Origin: Gavia stellata
Lineage: Eukaryota; Chordata; Aves; Gaviiformes; Gaviidae
NCBI RefSeq assembly: GCF_030936135.1
Contig: NC_082601.1
Coordinates: 43,824,590 to 43,888,589, forward strand
DNA length: 64,000 bases
Direction: 5' to 3'
A model generated the notes under the pieces. That model saw only the letters and a list, made by a program, of their open reading frames with translations, was not told where the DNA came from and did not search any database. This document shows positions 45,083 to 58,800 of the stretch, one piece after another. The position numbers and the translations under genes were made by a program. Position 1 is the first letter of the stretch. Each line of letters opens with the position of its first letter.

Positions 45083-45371
45083 CACAGAATCACTAAGGTT
45101 GGAAAAGACCTGTAAGATCATCAAGTCCAACAATCAACTAACACGACCATGCCCATTAAACCATGTCCCACAGTGCCTCGTCCACACATTCCTTGAACAC
45201 CTCCAGTGATGGTGACTCCACCACCTCCCTGGGCAGCCTCTTCCAATGCTTCACCACTCTCTCAGTAAAGAATTTTTTCCTATTTTCCAGCCTGAACCTC
45301 CCCTGGCGTAACTTGAGGCCATTTCCTCTTGTCCTGTCACTAGTCATATGGGAGAAGAGACCAACGCCTCT
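45083..45371 (-). mobile_element. CR1 LINE 3' end, minus strand
   Basis: On the minus strand: ORF2 tail [40 protein letters not shown] and [17 protein letters not shown] to a stop, then 3' UTR ending ACCTTAGTGATTCTGTG. Same subfamily as the copy at 14.4-15.1 kb, judged by the near-identical 3' UTR. 5'-truncated near 45371. Confidence 0.93.
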
Positions 45372-47814
45372 AGGGAATGGGGCTGCCCAGGGGTGCGGAG
45401 GTAGCGTTCATGATTTTACCATGCCTTCCCATCGGTGGTGGGAGCAAGCGCTGACCACAGTGCAGGGAAATGACTTGGACCTCAGGGCTGTACGGGTACA
45501 CCTCGTGCCATACTTGATGTCCATGGAGAAACAATGACCAGGGCAACCAACTAATCTGCAGCCCTGCTCCAGAGCTGTAGCCACAAAGCTGGGTAGGTCT
45601 GGACAGATAAACAGTGCCAGAGGGCAGGTGTAGCTGAGCCTCTTGGGGCTTCCCAAGTGCAAGCAGTCTTATGTTCTCATTTACAAGAGCTAACTGGGCA
45701 GGATATTTATCTCTCGCTTACCAGTTTACCTCTCTTACATCACTTTTTGCTCTGTCCTTTAGGATTGCAGTCCCACAGTACTGTCCCAGCCTGTTGCGTT
45801 GTTAGTTTTTTGCATTGCTTGTAGGGTACGTGTTCTAGGAGTCCTACCACATTGGTGAAGTGGCCTCAGCAATCCCCTTCTTCCCCAGCCATCACCTTGC
45901 CATGAAGGGCTGTGAATCAGCATTGCCTCAAATGAGGAGAATTTAGACAGAGGAAAACAGAGAAATGTGGCCCAAATTCTGTCATTGTTACATAAACCCC
46001 CTCGCTGAACATCTGGAGAACATCTGAAGTTTAACAAAGCAGGCCCGCAGGCAGAGGCATTTTTGACCTTCCTTGTAATGGAAGCATAAAAATCGAGACT
46101 GAAAAAAGGAGGATAAATATAACCAGAAATGGAAGACAAAATGGGTTCAGCATATCAGGGCCGACTTTGGCCCAAACACCTGACAAGGTCTCCATGCACA
46201 GGCATGGAGAGAGACAAGGCAACACGCCTAAACACAAGGTGTTGGGCACTGCTGAAAAATCCCTGTTGGTCCCTGTCTTCTGGGCAAGACAGCTCTTCAC
46301 CAGGCTCTGTTTAAAACTGTGTTTCTCCTGGGCAAACTGGAATTTAAAAGGAATGTTTAGATTTTTCTCATGGGTAAAACTGACAAACACTCCAGAACTG
46401 AGGCTTGGAAACAGACAATTTTTGCTGGTTTGGGATTTTCTTCCCCTTTCAGTAAAGGGAAAAAGCAAGGGCATGGTTCGGGGGGGTGGTGTGGTGAGGA
46501 AAATGCACAGAAGCAGGAAAAATCCCTCCTGCCACCTGCTTTATTAGCAAAAAGCTGTAAACCAGCCCAAAGTCAGAGAGAGCTTTCTCCGGGTGTCTTT
46601 TGCATCCCTGCATTTGACATCGCCCAGCTGGGGTATGAGGGGAGAATACCCCCGGGAGGGTGCAGGAGCTGTGCAGGGGGGCAGCCCCCTTTCCCCACCG
46701 CTCCTTGCTGGCAGCAGTGCATCCCGGTGGCTGGGCAGCCCTAGCAGTAGATGTGTCACCCAGGGGCTTGTCTGTATCATACTCCCTTCCTTCATGGATG
46801 ATTCACACCAAGGACTGCAGCAGACCATTAAGAAATATTTCTTTAGCTGTAACAATAACCGCATTTATTAGGGCAGACGTGAAGGCATTTTTTCCTAACT
46901 TTCCATGGAGAGGAGAGTGGGACATCTGATACAAACTGCAGTCACCCATAGAGCCTCCCCAGAGGTGCCCCTCAGACTTTCCAGCTGTGAATGAGGTGTC
47001 CCCGGTGCTGTGGGACAGCCAGGGAGCCCAACAAGCATCTCAACTGAGATGCTTGGCCAGGAGAGAGCATGACTAAGAGGATGTGAGACAAGGGGGAAGC
47101 AAGGCAGTGCCTCTCCGTTACAGAAACAGGACATGAATGGGGTCCCCTGTCTGGGGAGCAAGTGACTGTGCATGCATCCACAGTGAAAGGTTGCAACAAG
47201 ACCCTGGGATGTACAGGTGTGGCCTGGGAGCTTCCCCAAAGACAGGCACCCTTTAGAGCTGTCTTAGGATGTAAAACAAATGTTTGGGGAACACTGAGCC
47301 TGGCAAAGCTAGATGAGATTTTTGATACATCCACCACTAGCCCTGTCTGCAAAGAAGCATCTCCACGTGCCCGGGAAATGAGGTACTAAGGAGAGATGCT
47401 GAACATAAGCAGAAAGCAAACACAGCTTACCTCTTCACCTGATGATCACCGTCCCTCTGTATCTGGTCTTCTGGAAACAGCAGCACCTACCTGTGTAGTT
47501 TTTGTTTCGCAAAGAGAAGGCAAACAGAAGCTGGGTAAGCAGTTCCCATCCTTTGAGAGCTCAGTGCTCTTCTCATAAAATTTTTATGCACTAAATTCAT
47601 AGTATTTCTCACAACCATGGCATTCAATAATAGCCAGATTTGCAATGCAAAAGCAATAGATCTCTTTTCTTCTATCCCTTACAGTTTTATGTGAGAAGTT
47701 CTGCTGGAGTCCTCCCAGATCCCAGCAACCTCTATTTTACCGAATGGCTTTTTCAACATTTGGAGCCCTTGAAATTCAAGTCAGACAAACTTCCAACGGG
47801 ATTGTGGAAAACAA
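45372..47814. other. Intergenic, downstream of COL6A1
   Basis: About 2.4 kb with no recognisable exon or repeat. Two further minus-strand AATAAA motifs lie here (46869-46864 and near 46545), so COL6A1 transcripts could extend further left than proposed. Confidence 0.4.
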
Positions 47815-47820
47815 TTTATT
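47815..47820 (-). terminator. Candidate polyadenylation signal of COL6A1
   Basis: First minus-strand AATAAA after the COL6A1 stop at 49237, about 1.4 kb downstream. Such a 3' UTR length is reasonable for this gene. Cleavage not shown. Confidence 0.4.
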
Positions 47821-49236
47821 TGACAAATTTCCAAAGTGGACAATTTTAGTAAAACACAGGCATAAAATAAAACTAACTCATACAATGGGGTTTTGGATAC
47901 AAAGTAAAGAGTTTGGGATGCCGATACCTGGCAATCACTGTTGCTTTCTCTGAAGCGCATGAATTCATAGCGAGAGCACCAATGGAAGCGCTGAAACAAA
48001 ATCTCACCCAGCCAAACCACATCTTCAGTGTGGTCCTGGAAACAACTGTGTAAACACCAAGGGCCCGCATCACACACGTAGTGATAGCACCTTTGTCAGT
48101 ATATCTGTAGGGTGTGAGTCAAAGACCCTGGCAGATAATGGCAGCCTTTCCCTTGACTTTGCTGGGCTGTGGATGAGGCCCTAATTCAATATATAGTACA
48201 GTTAGTGGGTTTCCCTAGGGCCCAGGTGCCTAACTCCTAGATGGTCCTATAGAAACAGTACTCCCAGAAAGCTAACCGGGAATTAGACAGCTTGGCACTT
48301 TTGAAAAAAAAAAAATATAGAAAAAAATCCCACTAACTGGGCTCAGAGAGATTTTCCAAAATGGAGCTTGGACCATAACACAAGTCATCAGGTTATTCAT
48401 GAGGTTCCTGGTTTCACTGTAGGACCATGAGATCAGTTAGTGAAGGAGTGCAGTTATGTAGCTTCTTCTAGGGTTTCCCCCCCTCCCTAATGGCTGCTGT
48501 CCATCTTTCATTTGGTCGGTGCCCAGCCTCCCTGCCCTGAATGGGAGTGTCTGCGCTGAGGGATGCTCCACCACCCACCTCCACCCCAGCTCTGGGAAGT
48601 CGGTGCCCCATCCCATGGCACCAGAGATGCTTCCACCCAGCTTGGGTAATGCAGTCCAGCCCTCCCCCTCAAGCATGGGAGACATGAATCAAACTTGCCA
48701 GCCATGACAATGATCCCCCCTCAAAGCTCGCTGAACTTTTCACTTGAAGCACAGTATTGGGTTAGGACCACTGTGAGCTGGGCAAGTGCTCAGCTAATGT
48801 ATGAAAGAAAGAAGCAAATGAACAAAAAAACCTGTATCTGAAAAGAGCATAATCAGCCTTACGAGATCAGGCTAGTCCTTAGTGGTACAAAATTCTTCAT
48901 CCTGATTCTTTCTTGGCAAAAGAGAGTGGGATGAGGTTGCTATTGGTGTTCTGGCAGCTTATTGCTAGGTGTGCTTGTGTTTGCCTGCTGTGGAGAGGGA
49001 GACAAAGTCATGGGCAGGGAGGAAAGTTTGAGGCTAACAGAGTAGAGATGCAGATGGTGAAGCAGGGGGAGAAGGAAGGGGACTACGCACAGCCACGCTG
49101 TGGCACTATGGCTATCTGCATAGATGCAAATTCCTCAGGTTGGTCAAGAGTACTGTAATTTTTTTTTCTTTTGTTGGTTTTCATTTTTAGGCAAGGCAGA
49201 AGCAGGCATGGCCTTGGCAGAAATCCACCCAGATGC
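47821..49236 (-). other. COL6A1: Presumed COL6A1 3' UTR
   Basis: Sequence from the stop to the first AATAAA. No further exon is expected, since the C2 domain ends at RKIAVD and then TGA. An A-rich run lies near 49155-49170 (minus strand), and another at 48303-48316. Confidence 0.45.
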
Positions 49237-49847
49237 TCAGTCAACGGCTATCTTCCTGGAGACAGTTTGGTAGAAGACGCCACGCAGCAGAGAGGTATAG
49301 TCAGGCACACGGAAGAGGTGGCGCTCCCCGTAGACGACATCGTAATCTGCGCTCTTCCCCGTGACCAGGACACGGATGTTCGGCTCGTTGGCTTGGCTGC
49401 CCACTGCCAGCACGTAGATCTCGATGCCAGCCTGCTGAGCTTCCTGCACAGCCCTCTCAATGGCCCTCGCGGTGACCCCTTGAGAGTTGCCATCAGAAAA
49501 CACCAGCACCCTCTTCTTCGCCCCAGCACGGGAGGACCGCTGGTACAGTCCCGTGACGTACCGCAGAGCAGCGTTGATGTCCGTGGCATCGTTAATGAAC
49601 TCCATGTTGTCGATGGCTTTGGCAATGACCGTGTAGTTGTACTGGAACTGAGCTTCCACTTTCTGCTGGTTTCTGCCACTGTACTGGACCACTGAGACAC
49701 GCACAGAGTCATCAGCAGGCTTGCCAGCCTCCAGGAACCGCTCTGCCAGCCGCTTCACGAACTTCTTGGTGGTCTCGAAGTTCTTTCTCCCCACGCTGGT
49801 GGAGCTGTCCACCAGCAGTGTGATGTCCGCCAGCCCAGTGAAGGTGA
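49237..49847 (-). CDS. COL6A1: COL6A1 last coding exon: C2 VWA domain
   Basis: 611 bases to TGA, acceptor ccccttacag. Encodes [17 protein letters not shown] through [15 protein letters not shown]: a complete VWA domain with [19 protein letters not shown] and FSDGNSQG loops. One NYT sequon. The whole domain in one exon matches human by recall. Confidence 0.97.
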
Positions 49848-52800
49848 CTGTAAGGGGAAAGGCCCAGGGCTCATTACACCGTGTTTCTCCTTCTGCCTCT
49901 TCCATGGAAAGCTGGTGAAGTCACCAGCTGTCTTGAAGGCCTCTTGCCTTGTCAGACTTGGGAAATCCCCACTCTCTGGGTATTTGCTAGCTTGGTTTCC
50001 CCTACCACAGTGCAGTCCTACACTTGTCCTTTTACCTTTTCATTCCTTCCTTTATTTGGTTTATGACAGGCTGCATTCCCAGGTACTTACCTGGCTTAGA
50101 TAATCTAGTGACTCTTGTTGCTTAAATACAGTGCTGTCCTTGCATGTCTGGGGAACCACTTCATCTCCCGAGGCTGGCTTCTTTCCATGATGAGTCTGAG
50201 GATTGCATACGCTTCTGACTTGGAGGTGTACCCCACTGAATTCCTCCCTGTACTCACTTTTCAAGCATCTTTCTCAAATATCCCTGCCACAGTGCTGAAT
50301 TTTCCTTGTGCTCCCACCACCATAGCAATTGATCTCATTACCTGCCTCAGCTAAAACCTGTGAGGGCTAAAATTCGGCGGAGCCTTCTCTCCAGGTTTGA
50401 GGTGCCAGAAAAGCAACTACCTAGGCTTTTCCCCCAGGTGCTTTGGGCTGGCATGTGTGTGAGAGACCCTGCGAGTGTCTGACAAGGCTTGCTCACTTCT
50501 TCAGCCCAGGAGCCTCCCTGTTGCAAGAGGTCTCCAAGCTATGCATTCCCACAAACACAAACTCCCACTTCCCCCACCACAGCACCCACAACCCCTTTGT
50601 GTGGCACAAGGAGTCAATACTCACTTGGGCAGGTGTAGTCCGGACATTTCTTCTCTGTTAAGAAAATTAGGAAGAGTAACGTCACCAGCTCACCCAGGAA
50701 AATCACTTCTCCTATAGCTTCCCATGGACCCACAGAAGGGACAAACTCTCACCTCAGTCACAGGCACATTGTGCAAGGCACTGTGCAAAGCCTATAAACA
50801 TGCACCAGAAAGGGCAGAGGTACGTGCTTGAAAAATGCTGTGGACAGAGATGTCCTGCAGCAGGAGAGGACTTGGACCTGGCTACAAAGTGTTCTGAGAC
50901 ACAAGATGTCCTTGTCCCTTATTTAATTAAACCTTGAACGCTGTTCTCTTCCCTCAATGCCTGCTTAAGAGCATGACTGGGGGAAGGCAAGGGAGGGCAG
51001 CCTGTGTCCTTTACCCTTTGGCTGAGGCAATCCTCACTACTTTCCTTACTGCCTCCAGCCATAACTTTTCACCCACCTTGGCAGACGTACGAGGTGATGT
51101 TCTGCAAGAAGGTGTCATCCAGAAGCTCGGCATAGTTGTCCCTTTGAATGGACAGTCCTGGCCTGGTTGGTCTGCTTAAACAAGCGATGTCATTCAGGTG
51201 ATCTGGATTTGGAGGGTTCCGGAAAATGTCACCTATCCCAAGGGAAACCACCTGCAGGGAAGTTAGAGTCCATCACTGGATGCGTTCATCATCTAATGTA
51301 TTCGTAAACTCAAATGCCTGTCACTCTGTGAGAGTGCTTCTAGTGACACATGTCCCCCCTGCCCTAGCCTTGGGTAGCAAAGACATGGAGACCCCAGAGA
51401 GCCTGCATTACTCTGATGCACAGCTGCTGTGTGGCAGTTCCCTGCAGCAGGGTGCTTCTCCTGTGCCCTTACCGGGGTGACATCGCACAGAGAGTTGAGT
51501 GGGGTAGGGTCCCGCAGCGTGTCGGAGCGTCCGTCCGTGATGACGATGGCGACGCGCTTGTCGGAGGTGAATCTCCGTAGCAGGTTGTCCTTGGTAAATT
51601 GCAGGGCTTCTCCAGTGTAGGTGCCCCCAGCTATCCATTTCAGGTTCTTGACTGCCCTGCAAGCAGAGACAACAGTGAGCCTGCAAGCCCTGCCCCATGG
51701 ATACTGAAGGAGCCCCTGGGAACACATATCTCCAACACGTTTGCGAGGCAGGGCAACATTCCCGCATGGGGCTTCAGGTGGAAAAGTAGCAAGCTCTTAG
51801 CCTCAGCACCACCTACAATGCCACCAACTGCTACTTTCCACTAAAGAGCATTTATCATCATTGAAGTTGCAGGAGCTGCTGGCCTGGAGATGGAGGATGG
51901 GAGGTGAGTAGGTATCCCTAGGTTAGGTCCCTGCACAATGCACCAACACCCCACAGACTCACTGTTTGAGCGCCCCGATGTTGTCTATGTTGGCATCCCC
52001 CATGGCCACCAGCTCCTGCGTATTGTCGTGGCTGTACTGCACAACGCCCACACGGGACTCCCCAGCTTCAAACTGTTGGGAAAAACGAAGCCAGTTAGGG
52101 TCAGATACCTCAGGGGGCCCTGGAGAGCTCAGAAATCCTGCTGGTGGTTTGTACTGAACACCTTCATGGCAGGGTCTGCTGCCTTTCCTCTGCCTTATTC
52201 CAGGCAGGAGGAGGCCCAACAGGAGTGGATGCACTTGGGGACCAACTGGGTGAGCGGATCAGTGAAACAAGACCCAAACCCAGGTTTCCCAGCTCAGTGG
52301 TCTCAACACAAGTCATTGGCTATGGTGGGTGGCTAGGAATAGATCTTTTTTCAAAACGTCTGTTTTTCTTCCAACACAGTCGTTTTGCTGCCCAGTTCTA
52401 GCCTTTCTGCTTGTTACCGGCTCTTTGCCAGCCAGAGACCCACGCATGCCCACACAAGTGTCCAATGGCAGGTCGTTGTGGCTTTCCAGCCCATGTGCTA
52501 CAGATGTGTCTGCTTATACCTTAAGGAAAGACTGGATCCCAAACATCCCCTCCGAATCACAGAGGTAAACAGAATTTCCCGTGCACAGCAAGTTAGCAGG
52601 GAAGAGTTAGAGGAGTAAGCATTTGTGTCCTTCTTCAGACTGAAAGACTCACTACTGGGACAATATTGCTGTTTTGGGCTGCAAAGGTCGTTTTTACTAG
52701 TGTACTTAACTGGTAACCCAAACCCAAGCTTGGGGTCAGACAAGGGTGCCTGGGGGGCTGGCCATCAGGGAGCTAGGGCAAGTTACAACACACCTCATGT

Positions 52801-55800
52801 GTTATCTACTCCAGCCACCTGAAACGCTCATCAGGACAAGGAAGAAACTAAGAGACTGACTGATCAGGCCAATGTTTTATGAGCCATCTGCTCTGGGACA
52901 TGGAGGAAGAGTTCATAGCCACAGCAGGCAGTGTCCCTTTGCCCAGAGAGAGTCAAACATCTATATTTTGGGACAACAAACTGCTGTCTCGTCTCCATCA
53001 ATTTATGAATCTGGGAGGAATCAAAACCCACCCCAGTTACACACTTGAAGCTAAGCCTTGTGGAGGCTCTTTGGAGTGGAGGCATCTCCCTGTTTTTCTG
53101 CTTGTGGTGAAAAATAACTGAGTGCACACAAGCGTATCCCGGCATTCGGTGGAAATCTCACCTTCACACGCTCATCCTTGCTCAGACGGTCAATGACTTT
53201 AATGATGAAGTCCTTGGCAATCTGGAAATTCTGCAGGCCAATGCTCTCTGAGCTGTCCAACACGAAGAGGAGGTCGACGGGACCACAGGTGCACTCTGCA
53301 GCAAGGCACAGGAGCGGAGGGGCTTGTGGTTTCTATCCGAGCAGCTCGCTCAGAGCAGCACGTTTTGCAGGGAGGCATAACAAAACAAGCAGCTGATGTC
53401 TGCTGCTAGTCCTGACCGGGTGGGTGCCTGTGCCCTATCTACCCGCAATGCACAGTGTAAAATAAAGCAGCAAAATAGCTGCATAGGAGACTTGAGAGTC
53501 AGTTTAGTAATTTTTCCATTTGCATTTTGCTCAGCGTCCCTTATAAGACACGTAGCATTTCCAAGCTGTGACTACCCTTAAAACACCCAGTAATTATTCC
53601 AAAACCCATTTCCTCATAAGCCTTCTCACTTCTTCCATTCACTCAGCCCAGGAGGACAGAGGTGACACTGGTGGGCTGGAGGAGGCTTACTCAGCTTGCT
53701 CCCCTCTTTCCCATGGCTGAAGAACACCATGTGCCCTTGGCTCTTCCTTCAAGCTTTTGGACTGCAAACCCAACCCATCGGGACAGCATCAGAGGAAAAA
53801 ACCCAGTACATTTCTCTACAGACCAGCACAGGATTTGGAAGGAGGAGGACAGAGCTGGATCCACAGTGTGCCCTGAACAGACTTCCCTTTCAACTGCAAA
53901 AAGGGTGGAGAAAATCTGCCTACAGATTGCTGGCACAGGGCACCTCGACAAGTTTTCCAGTTCTAGGACCCAGCCACAGATGCCTCTGAATCTGTGCTGC
54001 ACCCTCAGGGAGAACTCGTTGCCCTCCCCTGTCTTGCTCATGCTTGGTCCTCCCTCCCAGGCTCTCACTGTGTCTCCATAGCAGAAGGCAAGGGGCAGGG
54101 AAAGGGATGGGTTCAAGCAAGGAGAAGGGCTAGCAAATGTTTGCAGAGCAACTTTGCCAAGTAACACTCACCGCAGCAAGCTAGAGGACAAGGGAGAGAA
54201 AGAGAGAACGTTAAAACGCTTGACACAAGGGTTTTTCACACACTAATGCAGACTGCAGGTTTGTGTTTCTGCAAGCCCAAAGACACCTGGTCTGGACAAT
54301 TCAAGCTCATGGAGTTTTCCCTCCCACTGGAAATATCTCTCTCCTGTTTTGGATTGTGATGCCCGGACCTGGAGCACTGCATGCAGCAAAGCTCTGTTTC
54401 TGCACATGCTGATGCATTCTTATTTAAATAAAAATAAAAGCTAATCCTGGAGGGATTAAGTAAATCACCAGAGTATAGAGCTCAAATTCAGTTCCCTAAG
54501 TACCCTGCATCCTTCCAGCACTTCATTACTGGCCGTGGGCCAGAAACCCTTTGCAGCCCATGTGCACTGCTGCTCCCCATGGCAGGACACCTCAGAACAG
54601 ACCTCTCTTTCCTAAGGGGGAAAGTCACGCTCTGGTATTTAAGAAAAAAACATTGTGAAATGGTCCACGCAAAGGTTTTACACAACTTTGCTCGTATTTT
54701 CCCTGGAGGGTAATTGTGTATGTAAAGAGCCACAGACACGGCAAATCAGTCTGCAGCACGCGCAAGTGAAACACAGTTGCACGACCTACTCTAGAGATGG
54801 AGCTGGAAGTCCCTGGGTCAAGAGAAGGAACAGCAACATGCAAAAGATTTGCCTCTTTTGGGTTGCTGTCTCAACTGCAGGGAAGACCTCCCACCCCTCC
54901 CCCAGCTCATTGACTTAATTGCAACTGGTGGAAGGGGAGCAATGCCCATGGCATCCCTCTGCCTGCTGCCTGGGGATGGCCCAGCTCACTGGGGACCAGA
55001 GAAAAAGCAGCTGCCTCCCGCTCAGCCAGGAGCCGAGCAGGGCAGGAGGAGCGGTACAGGGATACTCACAGCACATCTTCATGATGATGTCCAAGATTTC
55101 ACATTCCTGAAAGCAGAGGTAAAGAAACGTTTGAATAACAGCGAAGGCAGCTTCCTGGCTCCCAGGTGCTGCCCACCAACCCCGCCGCTGCTTTGTGCCC
55201 TCAAAGCAGGTCCTGATCTGGAAATGAGTGATGTACAAGCGGGGTGCGCTACAGAGGGGACTGGCTGGTGATGGACTGGCATGAAGGAAATCTGGCCAGC
55301 GTGACTGGCTGGGACAGTAACAGGGTCAGCTACCACCCAGCCTGGGAGCAGGGGGCTCCCTCAGCAGTGACACCCTCCCAGGAGCCGTCGTGCGGGGCAG
55401 GGGAAGCACAGACCACACAAGCAATGCCCCAAACCTGTCCCACTCACATCTGGTCCTGGAGGCCCCACAGGTCCTGGTGGTCCCTGTCAAACAGAAGAGT
55501 GGAGAGGGCAGTTACAAGAGCAGCCAGTCCTATCTGCGGCGTACTCTGACGATACCTTGCTAAGCAATGCTGAGTCTGAAAAAGTCTCTCGGCTTTCCAG
55601 CAGCTGGCCCCTGCACTGGGCTTTGAGCAGATACATCTGCTTGCATGCACGATGTCCTGGGACTGCATGGGGGTGAGGGGAAGGAGACCCACTTCCCCGC
55701 ATGCCAAGCCCACCAAGGTTGGGAAGGCAAGCTCTTGCTGCAGGCAAGACATGGCTTGGCATTGCCCCCTGTTGCAGTTTAACCCCAGCCAGCATCTAAG

Positions 55801-58800
55801 CACCACACAGCCGCTCGCTCATACCCCCACAGCACCGAGGGGATGGATGGATGGATGCAGGGACAGATGGATGCCATTTGCTTGGAAGATGCCTCTCCTG
55901 TAGCCTCCAGGCCAACATGAGGCAACGCAAGCAAGTGGAGACTCAACATGAACTGAAACACTTTCAGGTTCAGGATGGCCACTCCGAAAGGCTGCTTGCC
56001 CTTACTGAACCTGATCATATAAGAATGCTTTGCTCATGAAAAAGCACAAGTGCCTGTATTTCCTGCCCTGATTTGGGATGAACATGATTTCAGAGACCCG
56101 TGTACCAGGCTGGAGCCACAGGTTTTCAAACTGCCTTGCTCTTGCTGTGAGCAGGTCCAAGCACAGCAAGTCTGTGGCAAGCCCTGCTGTTGGGAGCTCC
56201 GTCATCCCGGCACGCTGCGCTCATCGGTGCAAACCCTGCCAGGGTGCTCACTTACCGGCCGGCCTTCAGGTCCCCTGTGGCCCTTCGCTCCTTTGATACC
56301 CCTGGGTCCAGGGGTTGGGTTCTGGAATGAAAACAAAAACAAAATCTACAAATCTGTGTGTGTCAGGGTGCAGCACCTTCCCCTCCAGATGTCTGCTGAG
56401 CCCTGCTTGACCACAAAAATGTTATCTGAGATTGCTGTACCAAACCAAACGAGTTAGGACTTGGGAGGATCAGGATGGACACTGGGAAAAATCTCCCTCC
56501 ACAGGACAGTGGTGCAGCACTGGTGCAACCATTGGTGCTATCTGGAAGCATGTAAAACCTTGCAGAGATGATACCCACCTCAACCTAACAGATCTGGAGC
56601 TTTGCCAGCCATAAGCTTTAGGACACAAAATGAACATCTGGCAAGAGCTCCCTTTGCCATCAGACACTGCTCAGCAGCAAAGGGCCCTTGCAGACTTACA
56701 AAGTCTGATGGGCTCTGACCCGCAGGCAAGTTAAGTGTTAGAGACCCAGCCCAAAGCTCTAGCACTGTGTTCACAGAGAATGATGATTCAGCTTTATACA
56801 GATGACTCACATCATTGCCAGGGTCTCCAGGTTCTCCTTCATCACCTTTAGGACCGACATAGCCTTTTGTTCCCTGAAAAATAGTACAGAAGAGACTCCT
56901 GCATGGACAGCTGTTGTTAGCATGGTGAAGTTGGTGCTGGCATGCAGTGACCTTGTGAGACCTGGCTTGGGAGGGGGGTGAAGAGCAGCGTATAGGCTCC
57001 CTAGCACCAAATTGCAGTGCTGTTGAAAGAGCTTCTTAGGTGGCCTTCGCTGTTACGGCACCATCCAGCTCCCCCTGGGTGGCACTGCCAACCCCAAACC
57101 CTGGCTCCAGGGTTGCATCAGAGAGCACTCAGCCCAGGCTGCTGCCCCTGGGTGTTACTACCAGAGCACCAAGGCAGGACACTTCCACCAGAAGCATCCA
57201 CTGCAGGGAGAGGTGGGCAGAAGGAAGAGGGCTTTGTAGGAGCAGGCTGCTTCAGGGAGCTCATTTCACCACGCAGCTGATGGAGAGGCTCTAGGAGCCA
57301 AACTACTGGCCAGAGCAATTTCTGTTGGGTGCATGAGGAAGCAGCACACTTACGTTAATGCCAGGGTCACCTCTGTCTCCTGGCTGCCCCTGGGGATGGA
57401 GGAAAGGAAGCATGTTAGGTCGGACAAGCAGAAATAACAGTCTTACAGTCTCAAGGCAGCACAAAAAACTTACTGGGGCGCCTGTGAATCCGATTGTGCC
57501 ATTCCCAGGAGGGCCATCCTCCCCCTGGAAACGAAAGGAGAAATATGTGAGATAATTAAAAGCAGACCCTTTAGATAGCACGGCAGCAGGATCCTGACCT
57601 CCTTGGACAGTTTATCTCCACAGCAAAATGTCTGTGCAAAAAAATATGCGACTGGTGGGTTGGACACTGGTGCAGCAGGTAAAAAGGCCATTTTGCTTGC
57701 GTGTGACCTGCACAGCCACTGAGAAGAGAGTGACACTGTCCCTCTCAGAGACTGGGGATATGGCCACAGACTGGGAACAGACTGGGAAGTATCAGGTCTC
57801 TGTTGCTGGAAGTACATCCCAAAATATGGCTCTTTGAGCCTGCAGATGTGACGCATATTCAGAAGCAGGCTGTTTGCAAATTTTCCCAGCATCTCAGCTG
57901 TGTATGAATATAATTGCTTTCCTCCCTGGGTTGGATCATGCTGTGTGGAACCAGCCTGTTGTACATCCTTTCCACATGGCATGCAATCCCCCCAAACAGA
58001 TAACACTCACCATTTCTCCCATCAGGCCAGGCTCTCCAGGCAGTCCAGGTGCTCCAGGCAACCCCTTTGGGCCCTGGAAGGAGCAGAAGAAGCAGTCAAG
58101 CATTGCACACCATTCTTTAAGCTGGGAAGACGATGCCTTCTGAGGCAACTAGCTACCATCACGAGCCCGTCACGGGATACGTTTTTCTTATACAAGAGCA
58201 ATGCAAAGCTGGATTTGGGATTCAGCTTACCCCCTGCCCTGGGGATCAAATCTGCTGGCAGATTCAGGTGGCTGCCCTTGTAGAGCAGCTCCCCCAGTTT
58301 CTGTGGTGGGAAGCCATGTGGCTTGTGGTGTGGCTATACCCTCTCCACAAAACGGCCTCTGGGAGGTGGGAAAAAGACAGACGTGGCCTTAAGGACCCAT
58401 GAAAAATGCCCTGATGTATCTGCCAGGAAGCTAGCACCTGAATTTGTACGTACAACAGGTTTCCAGGATCGGAGGGATTTGGAGACAGCCCTAACGGGCA
58501 GCATCTCCTAGTCTTCCCTTCATTCCCTCCCCCCAGAAGATGCAGTGATGAAGCAGCACTGACCTCATTGCCACGGGGGCCATCATCTCCCCTGTAGCCC
58601 TTAGGTCCTGGGGGTCCAGCCTCGCCCTGGGGAAACACAAAGAGCTCTCACAACAGGGGTTTTCTCTTGGTGCTGCTCCTGCCCTGAAGGGCTGGTCCCT
58701 TCATTTCGTGATGTGGTGGGTGGGGGCATCTGCCTCGTGCCTTGCACCCGTCAGTGACTTACCACCGCCTCGGCCAGCCCCACAGGAAAGGACCTATTGA

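Noticed and set aside
46864..46869. Further AATAAA on the minus strand as the COL6A1 polyadenylation signal
   Set aside because: A nearer AATAAA exists at 47820-47815; the distal one remains possible but less likely.
49248..49712. Second minus-strand ORF of 154 codons inside the COL6A1 C2 exon
   Set aside because: Out-of-frame shadow (Ser/Arg/Thr-rich) of the genuine VWA frame.
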